DNA of 64,000 bases, taken from Asticcacaulis solisilvae (GTDB lineage Bacteria > Pseudomonadota > Alphaproteobacteria > Caulobacterales > Caulobacteraceae). The notes beneath the pieces were generated by a model. The model was not told where the DNA came from and made no database searches. It saw nothing but the letters and a program-made list of their open reading frames with translations. How positions within the stretch are numbered: the stretch's first letter is position 1; each line of letters opens with the position of its first letter. The position numbers and the translations under genes were made by a program. Shown one piece after another: positions 46,044 through 55,442 of the stretch. The stretch is from NCBI RefSeq assembly GCF_017875235.1, contig NZ_JAGGMI010000002.1, forward strand, positions 558,001-622,000, given 5' to 3'.

Positions 46044-46161
46044 TCGCGTTTCAGTCTGCCACAATTTCACGGCGCGGCATCGCGCCGCCTTGCATGGCGC
46101 CGGTGTGCGCCCTGCCTCATCCCGGGTCCCCACCTCGATAAAGTTTCAGGGAGTTGCGTAT

Positions 46162-47430
46162 ATGAAGTTCACGGTCGCTAAGGGTCTTGCCATCAGCCTG
46201 CTCGCCCTCAGTCTTGCGAGTTGTGCGACGGACGCACCGCCGCCCCCTCCGCCCCCGCCGCCGGCACCCGCAGGTCCTCCGGTCGCCCTGGCCTCCGGCG
46301 TGTCCGACGCCGCAGCCGCCTATGTCGATTATATCCAGCAAGCCCGCGCCGTCAGCGCTAATTTCCCTGACGGTAACGATGTGCAGGCCAAGCTGAGAAT
46401 TGCTTCGGCCTATGAGCCTGAACAGCTGGCACGCGGCGCCGTGGCTTACGGCGCCATCGCCGCCATGCAGGAGCCGAGCTTCCGCGCGGCGCTCCGCGCC
46501 TATGCGGCCGATCCGACGGCGCGCGCCGAAATGACCTCCAAGCTGCTGAGCGACACCCACTACGCCGCCGGTCTGCCGGCAGCGGATGTGGCCGCGCGCC
46601 GCGTCATCCTGGCCCTGTCCAGCGACGGCCAGTCGGTCTACAAGGCCGGTTCGGGTGTCAAGCAGGCCGCCTACGACATCCAGCGCCAGAAGTGGTCCAA
46701 GGAATTCGTCACCGGCCGCGATGAACGCCTGGCGCTGGCCAAGCAGAATTCGGTCACACTCAAAAGCATCCGTACCGACGAAAGCTCGCGCCTGCTGGCC
46801 GCGGCCCTCAGCGGTTCGGGCCTGACGACGCGCGCGACGACGGGCGCCGCGACGGGTGACGCCACATTGAACGCCTCACCCGCTCCCGCCGACAGCGCCG
46901 GCAACCCGGCGGCAACGCAGGTCAACCAGTCGATGATGCCCGCCACGCCTTCAATGGAACCGGCGGTCGATTTCGGCCGCCCCGACCTGTTCAACACGCC
47001 TTATACCAACGCAGTCAACCGTTCGCTGACCATCGCCGCCCTGGCCATCCTGGGTGAAGGCGGCGAAGCGCGCTCCGACGCCGTAGTAGCCATGCTTGAT
47101 GATGACATCGGCGAAAAGTGCTTGGATATGTCCAAGCTCAACCTCTATCAGTGCCTGGCTGTGTCCAAGCCGTACTATGAAGACATCTTCTGCCTGGGCC
47201 AGCACATCCTGATGGATACCGGCCAGTGCCTTGGCAAGATGTCCAGCAACGCGCTGAGCTTCGCACCGGTCAAGCGCATCGGCTTCAATGACGACGGCAC
47301 GGTGTCGGCATCGCACGCCAACGCCGTCTCCTATGCCGACATGAACAAGAAGCCGGCCAAGAAGAGCACCAAGAAGTCTTCATCCAAGAAGTCGACGGGC
47401 AAGACCTCGGCGAAGAAGAAGTCCACCTGA
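46162..47430 (+). CDS. Hypothetical lipoprotein with polyproline segment and lysine-rich C-terminal tail
   Basis: A 422-residue exported protein of unknown function. Signal peptide with lipobox LASC (Cys21) is followed by nine consecutive Pro (residues 26-34), a mainly alpha-helical central region (QQARAVSANF, AAMQEPSFRAALRAYAADPTARAEMTSKLL), and a second region with Cys residues (GEKCLDMSKLNLYQCLAVSKP, CLGQHILMDTGQCLG). The last 27 residues (396-422) are 12 Lys among Ser/Thr/Ala (KKSTKKSSSKKSTGK), like histone H1 tails. AGGGAG lies upstream of the ATG. It is followed by a clear terminator. Confidence 0.75.
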   Translation: MKFTVAKGLAISLLALSLASCATDAPPPPPPPPPAPAGPPVALASGVSDAAAAYVDYIQQARAVSANFPDGNDVQAKLRIASAYEPEQLARGAVAYGAIAAMQEPSFRAALRAYAADPTARAEMTSKLLSDTHYAAGLPAADVAARRVILALSSDGQSVYKAGSGVKQAAYDIQRQKWSKEFVTGRDERLALAKQNSVTLKSIRTDESSRLLAAALSGSGLTTRATTGAATGDATLNASPAPADSAGNPAATQVNQSMMPATPSMEPAVDFGRPDLFNTPYTNAVNRSLTIAALAILGEGGEARSDAVVAMLDDDIGEKCLDMSKLNLYQCLAVSKPYYEDIFCLGQHILMDTGQCLGKMSSNALSFAPVKRIGFNDDGTVSASHANAVSYADMNKKPAKKSTKKSSSKKSTGKTSAKKKST

Positions 47431-47452
47431 TTGGATGATGTGACTTAAGACG

Positions 47453-47483
47453 ATGGGCCGGAGGTAATCTCTGGCCCATTTTT
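47453..47483 (+). terminator. Terminator after the lysine-tailed lipoprotein gene
   Basis: ATGGGCCGGAG and CTCTGGCCCAT form an 11-bp stem with one mismatch, followed by TTTTT. A classic Rho-independent terminator 23 nt after the stop codon. Confidence 0.85.
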
Positions 47484-47593
47484 CGTTGCACCGCTTGCAC
47501 ATACTGCCTTTGTCGTGTATCGAGGCCGCCTCCAGAAATTCGGACCGCCGGGCCAATTGTGGTACCGGCGTATTTCTATTGAGGTTTTAAGTT

Positions 47594-48196
47594 ATGGTCG
47601 ATATCGTTTTGGACGTCGAGGTGCGCGAGCGCACCGGTACCGGCGGCGCTCGTGAAGCTCGCAACGCCGGCAAGATCCCGGGCATTCTCTATGGTGGCAA
47701 TCTCGGTCCCGTGCCGATCGCGACCAGCCTGAACGAATTCCGCAAGTCGCTGTACACCGGTAAGCTGGCCGGCCACCTGGTGACTCTGAAGTACGGCACC
47801 GAGACCCAGAAGGTCATCGTGAAATCGATCGACTTCCATCCGGTCACCGACGTCCCGACGCACTTCGACCTGCTGCGCGTCGATGAACACGCCAAGATCA
47901 AGATCGCCGTGCCGGTGCACTTCAAGAACCACGAAGCCTCTCCGGGCCTGAAGAAGGGCGGCGCGCTGAACGTCGCCATCCACGACCTGGAAATCCAGGT
48001 TCCGGCCGACCACATCCCGGAAGACATCATCGTCGACCTGACCGGCTACGAAATCGGCCAGTCGGTCCACGTCTCCGACTTGAAGCTGCCGTCCGACGTG
48101 ACGCCGGTCCTGAAGGGCGAAACGGTTGTGGCTTCGGTCACCGCTTCGAGCGCCAGCAAGAGCGACGACGCTGCTGAAGCGACTGCGGAAGCCTAA
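47594..48196 (+). CDS. rplY: 50S ribosomal protein L25/general stress protein Ctc
   Basis: A 200-residue L25 of the longer Ctc type: an N-terminal 5S rRNA-binding domain (about 1-95: VDIVLDVEVRERTGTGGAREARNAGKIPGILYGGN) and a C-terminal TL5 domain (about 96-185). The length and LKKGGALNVAIHDLEIQVPADHIPEDI fit the family. Pth follows, a common rplY-pth arrangement. The stop codon lies at the start of a large inverted repeat. Confidence 0.93.
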   Translation: MVDIVLDVEVRERTGTGGAREARNAGKIPGILYGGNLGPVPIATSLNEFRKSLYTGKLAGHLVTLKYGTETQKVIVKSIDFHPVTDVPTHFDLLRVDEHAKIKIAVPVHFKNHEASPGLKKGGALNVAIHDLEIQVPADHIPEDIIVDLTGYEIGQSVHVSDLKLPSDVTPVLKGETVVASVTASSASKSDDAAEATAEA

Positions 48197-48312
48197 TGGG
48201 TTTGGGGTCCTTGGACCCCAAGGCCTTCCCTTTTCAATAAAAAAGCCTCGCCTTATGGGCGGGGCTTTTTTATTGAAGAAAAAGATATGGGGTCCAAGGA
48301 CCCCAAACCCAT
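48196..48312. repeat. Perfect 25-nt inverted repeat enclosing a bidirectional terminator
   Basis: Segments 48196-48220 and 48288-48312 are exact reverse complements; each also contains an internal palindrome TGGGGTCC-TT-GGACCCCA. Between them a hairpin (48235-48275) with AAAAAAGCC/GGCTTTTTT arms is a terminator. Confidence 0.9.
48235..48275. terminator. Bidirectional Rho-independent terminator between rplY and pth
   Basis: CAATAAAAAAGCC-T-CGCC pairs with GGCGGGGCTTTTTTATTG; both strands carry a T run after the stem, so it works in both directions. It separates rplY from pth in transcription. Confidence 0.9.
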
Positions 48313-48329
48313 ATGTTTTCGGAGCCATC

Positions 48330-48968
48330 ATGCATCTCATCGTCGGCCTCGGCAATCCCGGTCCGCAATATGCGAAGAACCGGCACAATATCGGCTTCAT
48401 GATGATTGACGAACTGATCCGCGGGCCGTCCTTCGGTCCGGAAAAGAAGCAGTTCGACGGCATCACCTCCGAAGGCATTATCGAGACCGCCAAGGGGCCG
48501 CTCAAGGTTCTGGCGCTCAAGCCGCAGACCTTCATGAACGTCTCGGGCCTCAGCGTCGCCAAGGCGCTGCAGTTCTATAAGCTGAAGCCCGAACAGATCA
48601 CCGTCTTTCACGACGAACTCGATCTCGCCCCCGGCCGTTTCCGTCTGAAGATGGGCGGCGGCCATGCTGGCCACAATGGCCTGCGTTCGATCATGCAGCA
48701 CCTGGGCCCGAACTTCCTGCGCGGCCGCATGGGCATCGGCCATCCCGGCGCCAAGGAGATGGTGCACGGCTGGGTACTGTCGGACTTCGCCAGGGCCGAC
48801 CAGGCCTGGCTGACCGCGCTCAACGACGCCTGCGTGCGCGCCCTGCCCATGCTGTACTCCGGTGCGCCAGACGCCGCCGACCGCTACCAGGCCGAAGTCA
48901 TGCGGCTGGCGCCGGCGCCGAAGCTCGACACCCGGCAACTGGCGGCCAGGGGATCTGACGCGGTCTGA
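48330..48968 (+). CDS. pth: Peptidyl-tRNA hydrolase
   Basis: A 212-residue enzyme releasing tRNA from stalled peptidyl-tRNAs. N-terminal LIVGLGNPGPQYAKNRHNIGFM includes catalytic His19; FMNVSGLSVAKALQFY, HDELDLAPGRFRLKMGGGHAGHNGLRSI and GRMGIGHPG complete the active site. The ATG at 48330 is family-like. Although adjacent to rplY, a strong terminator lies between them, so pth needs its own promoter within or after the inverted repeat (GGAGCC precedes the ATG). Confidence 0.95.
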   Translation: MHLIVGLGNPGPQYAKNRHNIGFMMIDELIRGPSFGPEKKQFDGITSEGIIETAKGPLKVLALKPQTFMNVSGLSVAKALQFYKLKPEQITVFHDELDLAPGRFRLKMGGGHAGHNGLRSIMQHLGPNFLRGRMGIGHPGAKEMVHGWVLSDFARADQAWLTALNDACVRALPMLYSGAPDAADRYQAEVMRLAPAPKLDTRQLAARGSDAV

Positions 48969-49118
48969 CGTCGCCTTGCGCGGTTTGCTCCCATCGCGCA
49001 AATACCTTTACGGTAAACCAATGAAGGCGCATGTCCTGCCTGATTGGAATTCCTCGCCGCCTCCCGCAAATTCCCGGCGATCGCTGGGGTCCTGGGGTGG
49101 TAATCAAGGTGATATCCG

Positions 49119-50438
49119 GTGGCCAGGGACGCAACTTTCAACCACAAAGCCGACACGAAGACAGCGGAAACGCCCATTCGTCGCTTCGTGCTGGCGACAC
49201 ACGGCTCGCTGGGCGACCTGCATCCCTTCATCGCGCTGGGACAGGCGCTTGTGGCGCGCGGCTGCGGCGTCGTCCTGGCCTCGCATCCGGACTATCGCGC
49301 CAAGGTCGAGGCGGCCGGGCTGCACTTCGTCGACTACGGCGCGTGCCGCGAGGACTATGTCCAGGACCTGCGTCTCAAGCCCGAGGAAATCATTCGCCGC
49401 CTGTCCGGCGACCACAGCTTCATGATCAAGCGGCTGATCGCGCCCTACCTGGAAAAATCCATTCAGGACATCCAGGCCGTGGTCGCCCACGCGGATGAGG
49501 TGATCGGCTCGTCCTTCGCCTATGGCGCCGATATTGCCGCGCGCCTGGCCGGCAAGCCGTTCACCAGCGTGGCGCTGCAGCCGACCGTGATGATGTCGGC
49601 CTGGGACCCGCCGCAGGTCAAGAAGGCGCCCTTCATCCTCCATCCGAAGACGGCGGCCGCCCGGATGTGGAACCGCGCCATGATGTCGATCGGTGAGGTG
49701 TTCATGGCCGCCAGCCAGAACCGCGTCCGCGAGGTCTATCACCGGCATGGCCTGGAGCCGCATATCGGACTGGGCGGCATCGTCTCGGAATACCGGACCT
49801 TGGCGCTCTATTCGCCGCAATTCGCGGGGCCGCAGCCCGACTTTCCGCCCAATACCCATATCGTTGGCTTTCCATTCTTTGACAGCGAAAGCGGCCAGGA
49901 AACCGCGCTTGCCCCCGCCATGGAGCATTTTCTGAATGCCGGCCCGGCACCGGTCGTCTTCAGCCTGGGCACCGCGGTCGTCTACGGCGGGGAACGCTTC
50001 TTTCGCCGCGCCATAGCCGCGGCAAAACGCATGAAGGTGCGCTGTGTGGTACTGGCCGGCCCGGAAAGCCCCTTGCTGGACGAAGACTTCGGTGACCAGG
50101 TCTTTGTCGCCGCCTATGCGCCCCACTCGCGCCTCTTCCCGCGCGCCAGCATTGTCGTCCATCACGGCGGTGTGGGCTCGACCGCCCAGGCCCTGGCCAG
50201 CGGCCGGCCGCAACTGGTTACGCCGGTGTTCGGGGATCAGTTCGACAATGCCCGCCGCCTGGCCGAAATGGGTCTGGCGACGGTCCTGCCCTATACCAAC
50301 TGGCACGTCTCAAGCGCGGTCTCGCACCTGAAATCCCTTCTGCGTGATTCCCGATTTGCCGGCCGCGCCGCGCGCTGCCAACCGGTCATCGCCAATGAAG
50401 ACGGCGCGCAAACGGCCGCGAAACTGCTTACCCGATAA
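49119..50438 (+). CDS. Family 1 glycosyltransferase (MGT/UGT type)
   Basis: A 439-residue GT-B glycosyltransferase. N-terminal ATHGSLGDLHPFIALGQALVARGCGV and the C-terminal donor-binding region IVVHHGGVGSTAQALASGRPQLVTPVFGDQFDNARRLAEMG (with His-His-Gly-Gly) match UDP-sugar transferases that glycosylate lipids, sterols or natural products. GTG start at 49119 with AAGG ahead. Acceptor unknown. It stands alone between pth and ychF. Confidence 0.85.
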   Translation: MARDATFNHKADTKTAETPIRRFVLATHGSLGDLHPFIALGQALVARGCGVVLASHPDYRAKVEAAGLHFVDYGACREDYVQDLRLKPEEIIRRLSGDHSFMIKRLIAPYLEKSIQDIQAVVAHADEVIGSSFAYGADIAARLAGKPFTSVALQPTVMMSAWDPPQVKKAPFILHPKTAAARMWNRAMMSIGEVFMAASQNRVREVYHRHGLEPHIGLGGIVSEYRTLALYSPQFAGPQPDFPPNTHIVGFPFFDSESGQETALAPAMEHFLNAGPAPVVFSLGTAVVYGGERFFRRAIAAAKRMKVRCVVLAGPESPLLDEDFGDQVFVAAYAPHSRLFPRASIVVHHGGVGSTAQALASGRPQLVTPVFGDQFDNARRLAEMGLATVLPYTNWHVSSAVSHLKSLLRDSRFAGRAARCQPVIANEDGAQTAAKLLTR

Positions 50439-50508
50439 AATCATTTCTTTTGTGCAGGGTGGATGTTAGGGAAGCGCCCAACTGTTTTCCTCTCAGGACC
50501 GCTCTTTC

Positions 50509-51621
50509 ATGGCCCTTAAAGTCGCTATCGTCGGCCTGCCCAATGTCGGCAAGTCCACCCTGTTCAACGCCCTGACCCAGACCGCCGCCGCCCAGGCCGC
50601 CAACTACCCGTTCTGTACTATCGAGCCCAATACCGGCGACGTGGCCGTGCCGGAGCCGCGTCTCGACGTCCTGGCCAAGATCGTCGGCTCAAAGGAAATC
50701 ATCCCGGCGCGGATCAACTTCGTCGACATCGCCGGCCTGGTGCGCGGCGCCTCCAAGGGCGAAGGCCTGGGCAACCAGTTCCTGGCCAATATCCGCGACT
50801 GTGACGCCATCACCTATGTTGCGCGCTGCTTCGTCGATACCGACATCACCCACGTCGAAGGCCGCATCGATCCGATTTCGGATCTCGAAATCATCGAGAC
50901 CGAGTTGATGCTGGCCGACCTCGAGTCGCTGGAAAAGCGCCTGCCGCAACTGGAAAAGCGCGCCAAGTCGGGCGGCGACAAGGAAGCCGCCATCACGGTC
51001 GGCCTGATAAATGCCGCCCTGGAAGAATTGCGTAACGGCAAGCCGGCGCGTATCGCCTATGAAAAGGGCAAGATATCCAAGGAAGACACCAAGGCATGGG
51101 AGATGCTGCAACTGCTGACCTCTAAGCCCGCACTGTATGTTTGTAACGTCGAGGAAGGCGCCGCCGACAAGGGCAACGAGCTGTCGGACAAGGTCGCGGC
51201 GCGCGCCAAGGCCGACCACGCCAACAGCGTCGTCATCTCGGCGCAGATCGAATCGGAAATCGCCTTGCTCGATCCGGAAGAGCGCAAGGAATTCCTGGAG
51301 ACACTCGGCCTCGAAGAGCCTGGCCTCAACCGCCTGATCCGCGAAGCCTACAAACTGCTGGGCTTGGCCTCCTACTTCACCGTCGGCCCCAAGGAAGCGC
51401 GCGCCTGGACGATCCATGTCGGCGATACGGCGCCCCAGGCTGCGGGCGTCATCCACACGGACTTCGAGAAGGGCTTCATCCGCGCCGAGACCATGGCCTA
51501 TGACGACTTCGTCAAGTTCAACGGCGAAGCCGGCTGTAAGGAAAACGGCAAGTTCCGCCAGGAAGGCAAGGAGTACGTCGTCAAGGACGGCGACATCATG
51601 AACTTCCGTTTCAACGTCTGA
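50509..51621 (+). CDS. ychF: Redox-regulated ATPase YchF (Obg-like)
   Basis: A 370-residue conserved P-loop protein that hydrolyses ATP rather than GTP. G1 [14 protein letters not shown] (residues 8-21), G3 [22 protein letters not shown], a coiled-coil insertion, and a C-terminal TGS domain ([28 protein letters not shown]). NVEE replaces the G4 NKxD, as in the family. Linked to ribosome-associated and stress roles. A terminator follows immediately. Confidence 0.95.
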   Translation: MALKVAIVGLPNVGKSTLFNALTQTAAAQAANYPFCTIEPNTGDVAVPEPRLDVLAKIVGSKEIIPARINFVDIAGLVRGASKGEGLGNQFLANIRDCDAITYVARCFVDTDITHVEGRIDPISDLEIIETELMLADLESLEKRLPQLEKRAKSGGDKEAAITVGLINAALEELRNGKPARIAYEKGKISKEDTKAWEMLQLLTSKPALYVCNVEEGAADKGNELSDKVAARAKADHANSVVISAQIESEIALLDPEERKEFLETLGLEEPGLNRLIREAYKLLGLASYFTVGPKEARAWTIHVGDTAPQAAGVIHTDFEKGFIRAETMAYDDFVKFNGEAGCKENGKFRQEGKEYVVKDGDIMNFRFNV

Positions 51622-51642
51622 GCCACACGCTCATCAAGCACA

Positions 51643-51680
51643 AAGAAGCCCGCCGGAACGATCCGGCGGGCTTCTTTCTT
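51643..51680 (+). terminator. Terminator after ychF
   Basis: AAGAAGCCCGCCGG pairs with CCGGCGGGCTTCTT around AACGAT, followed by TCTT. Both arms carry A/T flanks so it may also work on the minus strand. Confidence 0.9.
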
Positions 51681-51699
51681 ATTTCAGCGCGGTGTGGGC

Positions 51700-51812
51700 G
51701 CGGCCTGGTGAGTCGAAAATGGCTAGCTGTCGAGAACCGGAGCGGAGCGTACTTGAGTACGTGAGCACCGGCTCGCAGACAGATGGCCATTTGCAGACCA
51801 CTGGGGCGTGGC
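51700..51812. repeat. 113-nt imperfect inverted repeat between ychF and the bc1 operon
   Basis: Centred on GTACT-TG-AGTAC (51749-51760), the arms pair through ACCGG.GC..ACGTACT, AAATGGC and CGCGGCC-like segments for about 50 nt on each side, with several mismatches and bulges. A further hairpin GGCCACCA-ATTAG-TGGTGGCC (51810-51830) overlaps the petC stop codon. Similar GGAGCGGAGCGTACTTGAGT elements are known to me from other alphaproteobacteria (recollection). Confidence 0.75.
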
Positions 51813-51818
51813 CACCAA

Positions 51819-52685
51819 TTAGTGGTGGCCTTTCCAGGTCTGGCGATAGGCGAGGTAGACAACGCCGCCTAGCAGGATCAGGAATAGGATCACTGCGAAG
51901 CCGGTCTGCTTGCGCGCGACCATGTGCGGATCGCCGGCCCATTCCAGGAAGGTCGTGACGTCCTTAGCCTGCTGCTTCAGCGTCGACGGCGTACCGTCGT
52001 CGAAGGTAACGCGACCGTCCGTAAGAGGGGGCGGCATGGCCAGAACGCCACCGGCCGGGACGTGGTGCGGATCGCCCTTCCATTGGGTCGCCAGGCTACC
52101 CGCGACATAGGCGTTGTAGTGCTGCGTGTCCGGGATTTCGAGGCCGACAGGCTTGGGTTCATAGCCGATCAGGATCGAATAGATATAGGGCGCGTGACCG
52201 TTGCGGGCCTTGTTGATGACCGACAGGTCGGGCGGAATGGCGCCGCCGTTGGACGCCTTGGCCGCTTCGTCGTTCTTGAACGGCGACGGAAAACGGTCCG
52301 AAGGCGTGGACTTGCGCATCACTTCGTCGCCGGAGTCCGGATCGATTTCCGCGGTTTCAAATTCCGAGGCGATCTGCTTCACGACCGGGTTGTCGTTCGG
52401 GTTCTTGTACTTCGGATCGTAGAAGGGACCGCCCTTCTGGCCGAGGTTGCGGAACGACACCAGCTTCATGCTGTGACAGGCCGAACAGACCTCACGATAG
52501 ACCTTGTAGCCGCGCTGCAGCGCCCCTTGGTCGAAGGTGCCGAACGGACCTTCGAAGGAGAAGCCTGGATCGACGGGCTTGCGGCCATGACCGCCGGCGG
52601 CCAGGGCCGGCGCGCTGGTCACGAGCGCGACCGCGACGATCGCTCCGGACAGAAGTTTCAGGCTGTTTGTCAAAAACGAAGACAT
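51819..52685 (-). CDS. petC: Cytochrome c1 (ubiquinol-cytochrome c reductase)
   Basis: A 288-residue periplasmic-facing heme protein of complex III. A signal peptide (VALVTSAPALAA) is followed by the heme c site CSACH, an axial Met region near the C-terminus, and a single C-terminal membrane anchor (AVILFLILLGGVVYLAYRQTW). It is the last gene of petA-petB-petC. ATG at 52685 is chosen; 31 upstream codons are open but lie in petB. The stop codon is inside a hairpin (51810-51830). Confidence 0.94.
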   Translation of the reverse strand: MSSFLTNSLKLLSGAIVAVALVTSAPALAAGGHGRKPVDPGFSFEGPFGTFDQGALQRGYKVYREVCSACHSMKLVSFRNLGQKGGPFYDPKYKNPNDNPVVKQIASEFETAEIDPDSGDEVMRKSTPSDRFPSPFKNDEAAKASNGGAIPPDLSVINKARNGHAPYIYSILIGYEPKPVGLEIPDTQHYNAYVAGSLATQWKGDPHHVPAGGVLAMPPPLTDGRVTFDDGTPSTLKQQAKDVTTFLEWAGDPHMVARKQTGFAVILFLILLGGVVYLAYRQTWKGHH

Positions 52686-52690
52686 ATGAC

Positions 52691-53980
52691 TTAGCCCTTT
52701 TTCTTGCTGTGGGCGGCCAGGACGGCTTCGGAGATCGAAGCCGGCAACGGCAGAGGCTCTTCCTTCAGGCCGATCCACGGCATGATGATCAGGAAGAAAG
52801 CGAAGTAGTAGGCGGTCAGGAACTGCGACAGGGTCGTCACGGTCAGGCCAATCGGCGTACCCGCCTTGTCAGCACCGAAGGAGATGACAAGGTCGGTCGG
52901 CAACTGGCCGCCGCACCAGCCCAGCGCCACGCAGGTGATGGCGAACAGGACGTAGAACCAGCGCATGACCGGGCGATAACGCATGGAGCGGACCTTGGAC
53001 GTATCCAGCCACGGCAAGGCGAAGATGACGGCAATGGCCGCGAACATCGCGATGACGCCCAGGAGCTTGTCCGGAATAGCGCGCAGGATGGCGTAGAAGG
53101 GCAGCATATACCATTCGGGCACGATGTGCGCCGGTGTCTGCAGCGGGTTAGCCGGCACGTAGTTGTCGGCGTGGCCCAGGACTTCAGGCGCGAAGAAGAC
53201 GAAGACCGCGAACATGATCAGGAACAGGATGATGCCCATGGCGTCCTTGATCGTGGCGAACGGCGTGAACGGAACCGTGTCTTCCTTAGACTTGATCTCG
53301 ACGCCGGTCGGGTTGTTCTGGCCGGTGACGTGCAGCGCCCAGATGTGCAGGACGGTGACGCCGGCGATGACGAACGGCAGCAGGTAGTGCAGCGAGAAGA
53401 AGCGGTTCAGCGTCGGCTGGTCGACCGAGAAGCCGCCCTGCAGCCAGATCAGGATCGACGGGCCGACAACCGGGATAGCGCCGATCAGGTTAGTGATAAC
53501 GACGGCGCCGTAGTAGGACATCTGGCCCCACGGCAGGACGTAGCCCATGAAGGCGGTCGCGATCATCAGGAAGTAGATGACGCAGCCCAGCAGCCACAGC
53601 ACTTCGCGCGGCGCCTTGTACGACCCGTAGTAGAGGCCGCGGAACATGTGGATATAGACCGCGAAGAAGAACATCGACGCGCCGTTCGAGTGAATATAGC
53701 GGATCAGCCAGCCATGGTTCACGTCGCGCATGATACGCTCGATCGAGTTAAAGGCGTGGTCGGTGCTGGCGATGTAGTGCATGGCCAGGACGACGCCGGT
53801 AATGATCTGGATCCCCAAGCACAGCGACAGGATGGCGCCGAAGGTCCACCAGTAGTTCAGGTTTTTCGGCGTCGGATAGTCGATGAAGCTGTCATAGGCC
53901 AGGCGGACGATGGGCAGGCGCGAGTCCAGCCACTTTTCGATGCCCGTCTTGGGCTGGTAGGTCGATTGATGGTCACTCAT
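52691..53980 (-). CDS. petB: Cytochrome b (ubiquinol-cytochrome c reductase)
   Basis: A 429-residue membrane subunit with eight helices and both quinone sites. Visible are the heme b ligand region AMHYIAS...[47 protein letters not shown], the PEWY motif ([16 protein letters not shown]), and the heme ligand [27 protein letters not shown] precedes the ATG. It lies between petA (11 nt) and petC (5 nt). Confidence 0.96.
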   Translation of the reverse strand: MSDHQSTYQPKTGIEKWLDSRLPIVRLAYDSFIDYPTPKNLNYWWTFGAILSLCLGIQIITGVVLAMHYIASTDHAFNSIERIMRDVNHGWLIRYIHSNGASMFFFAVYIHMFRGLYYGSYKAPREVLWLLGCVIYFLMIATAFMGYVLPWGQMSYYGAVVITNLIGAIPVVGPSILIWLQGGFSVDQPTLNRFFSLHYLLPFVIAGVTVLHIWALHVTGQNNPTGVEIKSKEDTVPFTPFATIKDAMGIILFLIMFAVFVFFAPEVLGHADNYVPANPLQTPAHIVPEWYMLPFYAILRAIPDKLLGVIAMFAAIAVIFALPWLDTSKVRSMRYRPVMRWFYVLFAITCVALGWCGGQLPTDLVISFGADKAGTPIGLTVTTLSQFLTAYYFAFFLIIMPWIGLKEEPLPLPASISEAVLAAHSKKKG

Positions 53981-53991
53981 GTGGCTCTCCC

Positions 53992-54534
53992 TTAACCGAC
54001 CTTGATCTTGGTATCGCTGAGGAACTCGTACTGAGGCACCTCAAGGTTCAGGGGCGCGGGGCCGCTGCGGATACGGCCCGACGTGTCGTAGTCCGAACCG
54101 TGGCAGGGACAGAACCAGCCGTTGAACTCACCGCCGCCGAAGTTCGGCACGCAGCCCAGGTGGGTGCAGACACCGATGACGACGAGATACTGTTCCTTGC
54201 CTTCCTTGACGCGCTCGGCGTCGGTCTGCGGATCGCGCATCCCCTTGACGTCGGCGGTTTGTGCGGCCTTGATTTCGGCCGGCGTGCGGTGGCGGACGAA
54301 CAGAGGCTTGCCGCGCCATTTGACAACGGCCTGCATGCCTTCGGTAACCTTGGACAGGTCGTATTCGATGGAGGCCAGCGCCAGGGTATCGGCGGCGGGA
54401 TTCATCTGACCGATCAGCGGGATGAGCGCCATGCCGGCGGCCCCCGCGGCGCCGGCGCCGGCCGCGATATATATAAAGTCACGACGGCTGGGGTCTGCCC
54501 CGGTCGTGACGGAATTGTGCGATGCCTCGCTCAC
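53992..54534 (-). CDS. petA: Rieske iron-sulfur subunit of cytochrome bc1
   Basis: A 180-residue Rieske protein. The 2Fe-2S ligands are Cys123/His125 in CTHLGC (disulfide Cys128) and Cys142/His145 in CPCHGSDYD (disulfide Cys144). An N-terminal [16 protein letters not shown] with twin Arg (17-18) is a Tat-dependent membrane anchor. It starts with GTG (54534) behind GAGGTGG, and is the first gene of the bc1 operon. A 428-nt intergenic region lies upstream. Confidence 0.95.
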   Translation of the reverse strand: MSEASHNSVTTGADPSRRDFIYIAAGAGAAGAAGMALIPLIGQMNPAADTLALASIEYDLSKVTEGMQAVVKWRGKPLFVRHRTPAEIKAAQTADVKGMRDPQTDAERVKEGKEQYLVVIGVCTHLGCVPNFGGGEFNGWFCPCHGSDYDTSGRIRSGPAPLNLEVPQYEFLSDTKIKVG

Positions 54535-54962
54535 CTTGCCACCTCATTCAATACCAAAACGCCCCATGAAGACGGCCTCCCATAAGGAAGGTCTTCAGAA
54601 GCGCCGATTCCGCGAGTCGCTGCCGCTCCGGATGCCGAAGCTACATAGACGAATTTTAAAAAAGCTCAAACGCTCCCTTAACCTCCCCGACAGCAGCCGA
54701 ACGGCGCGCCAAAAGCTTGTCCGGCCTGGGCACGCGCCTGGGTAAACGCACGCCTCACGATTGTCGGAAAGCTCCGGAGAACGGAAAAGGACACCGCCCT
54801 GGGGCGGCAAATCCGTCTATAACCACAATTGCGTCATAGATACAAACCGCCTTTTGCCATTTTTCGCATCGAATTGCGGCCATCTCCGTCTCATGTGCTA
54901 AAGGCCACGTGCGGCGCGTCGGCGCGCCGTCCGGCAAAATCCTCATCCAAAGTGTGGTTTTC
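54535..54962. other. 428-nt intergenic region between petA and trmL
   Basis: Divergent promoter region of the bc1 operon and trmL. I see no supported gene: the only open frame (from ATG 54566, 59 codons) is Arg/Lys-rich with no recognisable similarity. It contains a CCGCCC-TG-GGGCGG hairpin (54794-54807) and CGGCGCG-TCGG-CGCGCCG (54911-54928), and A/T-rich patches near 54640 and 54825-54870 that could hold promoters. No T runs typical of terminators follow the hairpins. Confidence 0.5.
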
Positions 54963-55424
54963 ATGCGTCTTGCGCTCTTTCAGCCCGATATTCCCCAGAA
55001 TCTGGGCGCCGCCATCCGCCTGTGCGCGGCCCTGGAGGTCGAACTGGACGTGATCGAGCCCTGCGGCTTTCCTTTGAGCGACAAGGCGATCAAGCGCGCC
55101 GCCATGGATTACGGATCGTGCGCTAAAGTGTCGCACCATTCCGGCTGGGAGGCATTTCGCGCTGGCCTCCCCCCATCCGCCCGGCTGATTCTGTTCACGA
55201 CGCGGGCGGCCGCCCCCTATACCGCGTTCGCCTTCGCGGAGGATGACGTCCTGCTGATGGGACGCGAAAGCGCCGGCGTGCCGGACGAAGTCCACGCCGT
55301 GGCCGACCATCGCCTCTTCATCCCCATCAGCGCGAGTGCGCGCTCCATCAATGTCATCACGGCAGCGGCCATGGCCATGGGCGAAGCCCTGCGGCAAACA
55401 GCGCGCTTCCCGGTCCGCCCCTGA
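54963..55424 (+). CDS. trmL: tRNA (cytidine(34)-2'-O)-methyltransferase
   Basis: A 153-residue SPOUT-class (knotted) methyltransferase modifying the wobble position of tRNA-Leu. The N-terminus RLALFQPDIPQNLGAAIRLCAAL, the SAM knot LLMGRESAGVPDEVH and IPISASARSINVITAAAMAMGEAL match TrmL closely. ATG 54963 gives the family start. hemF follows 18 nt downstream on the same strand, probably cotranscribed. Confidence 0.93.
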   Translation: MRLALFQPDIPQNLGAAIRLCAALEVELDVIEPCGFPLSDKAIKRAAMDYGSCAKVSHHSGWEAFRAGLPPSARLILFTTRAAAPYTAFAFAEDDVLLMGRESAGVPDEVHAVADHRLFIPISASARSINVITAAAMAMGEALRQTARFPVRP

Positions 55425-55442
55425 CGCAGTATAGCCAGCACC

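Noticed and set aside
47444-47457. Shared 14-nt sequence ACTTAAGACGATGG at 47444 and at 61436
   Set aside because: It occurs only twice, at unrelated positions (after a stop codon versus over a start codon), so chance is the better explanation.
54566-54745. 59-codon basic open frame upstream of trmL
   Set aside because: Arg/Lys-rich with no membrane or domain features, no ribosome-binding site and rare in being plausible; consistent with random GC-rich frames.
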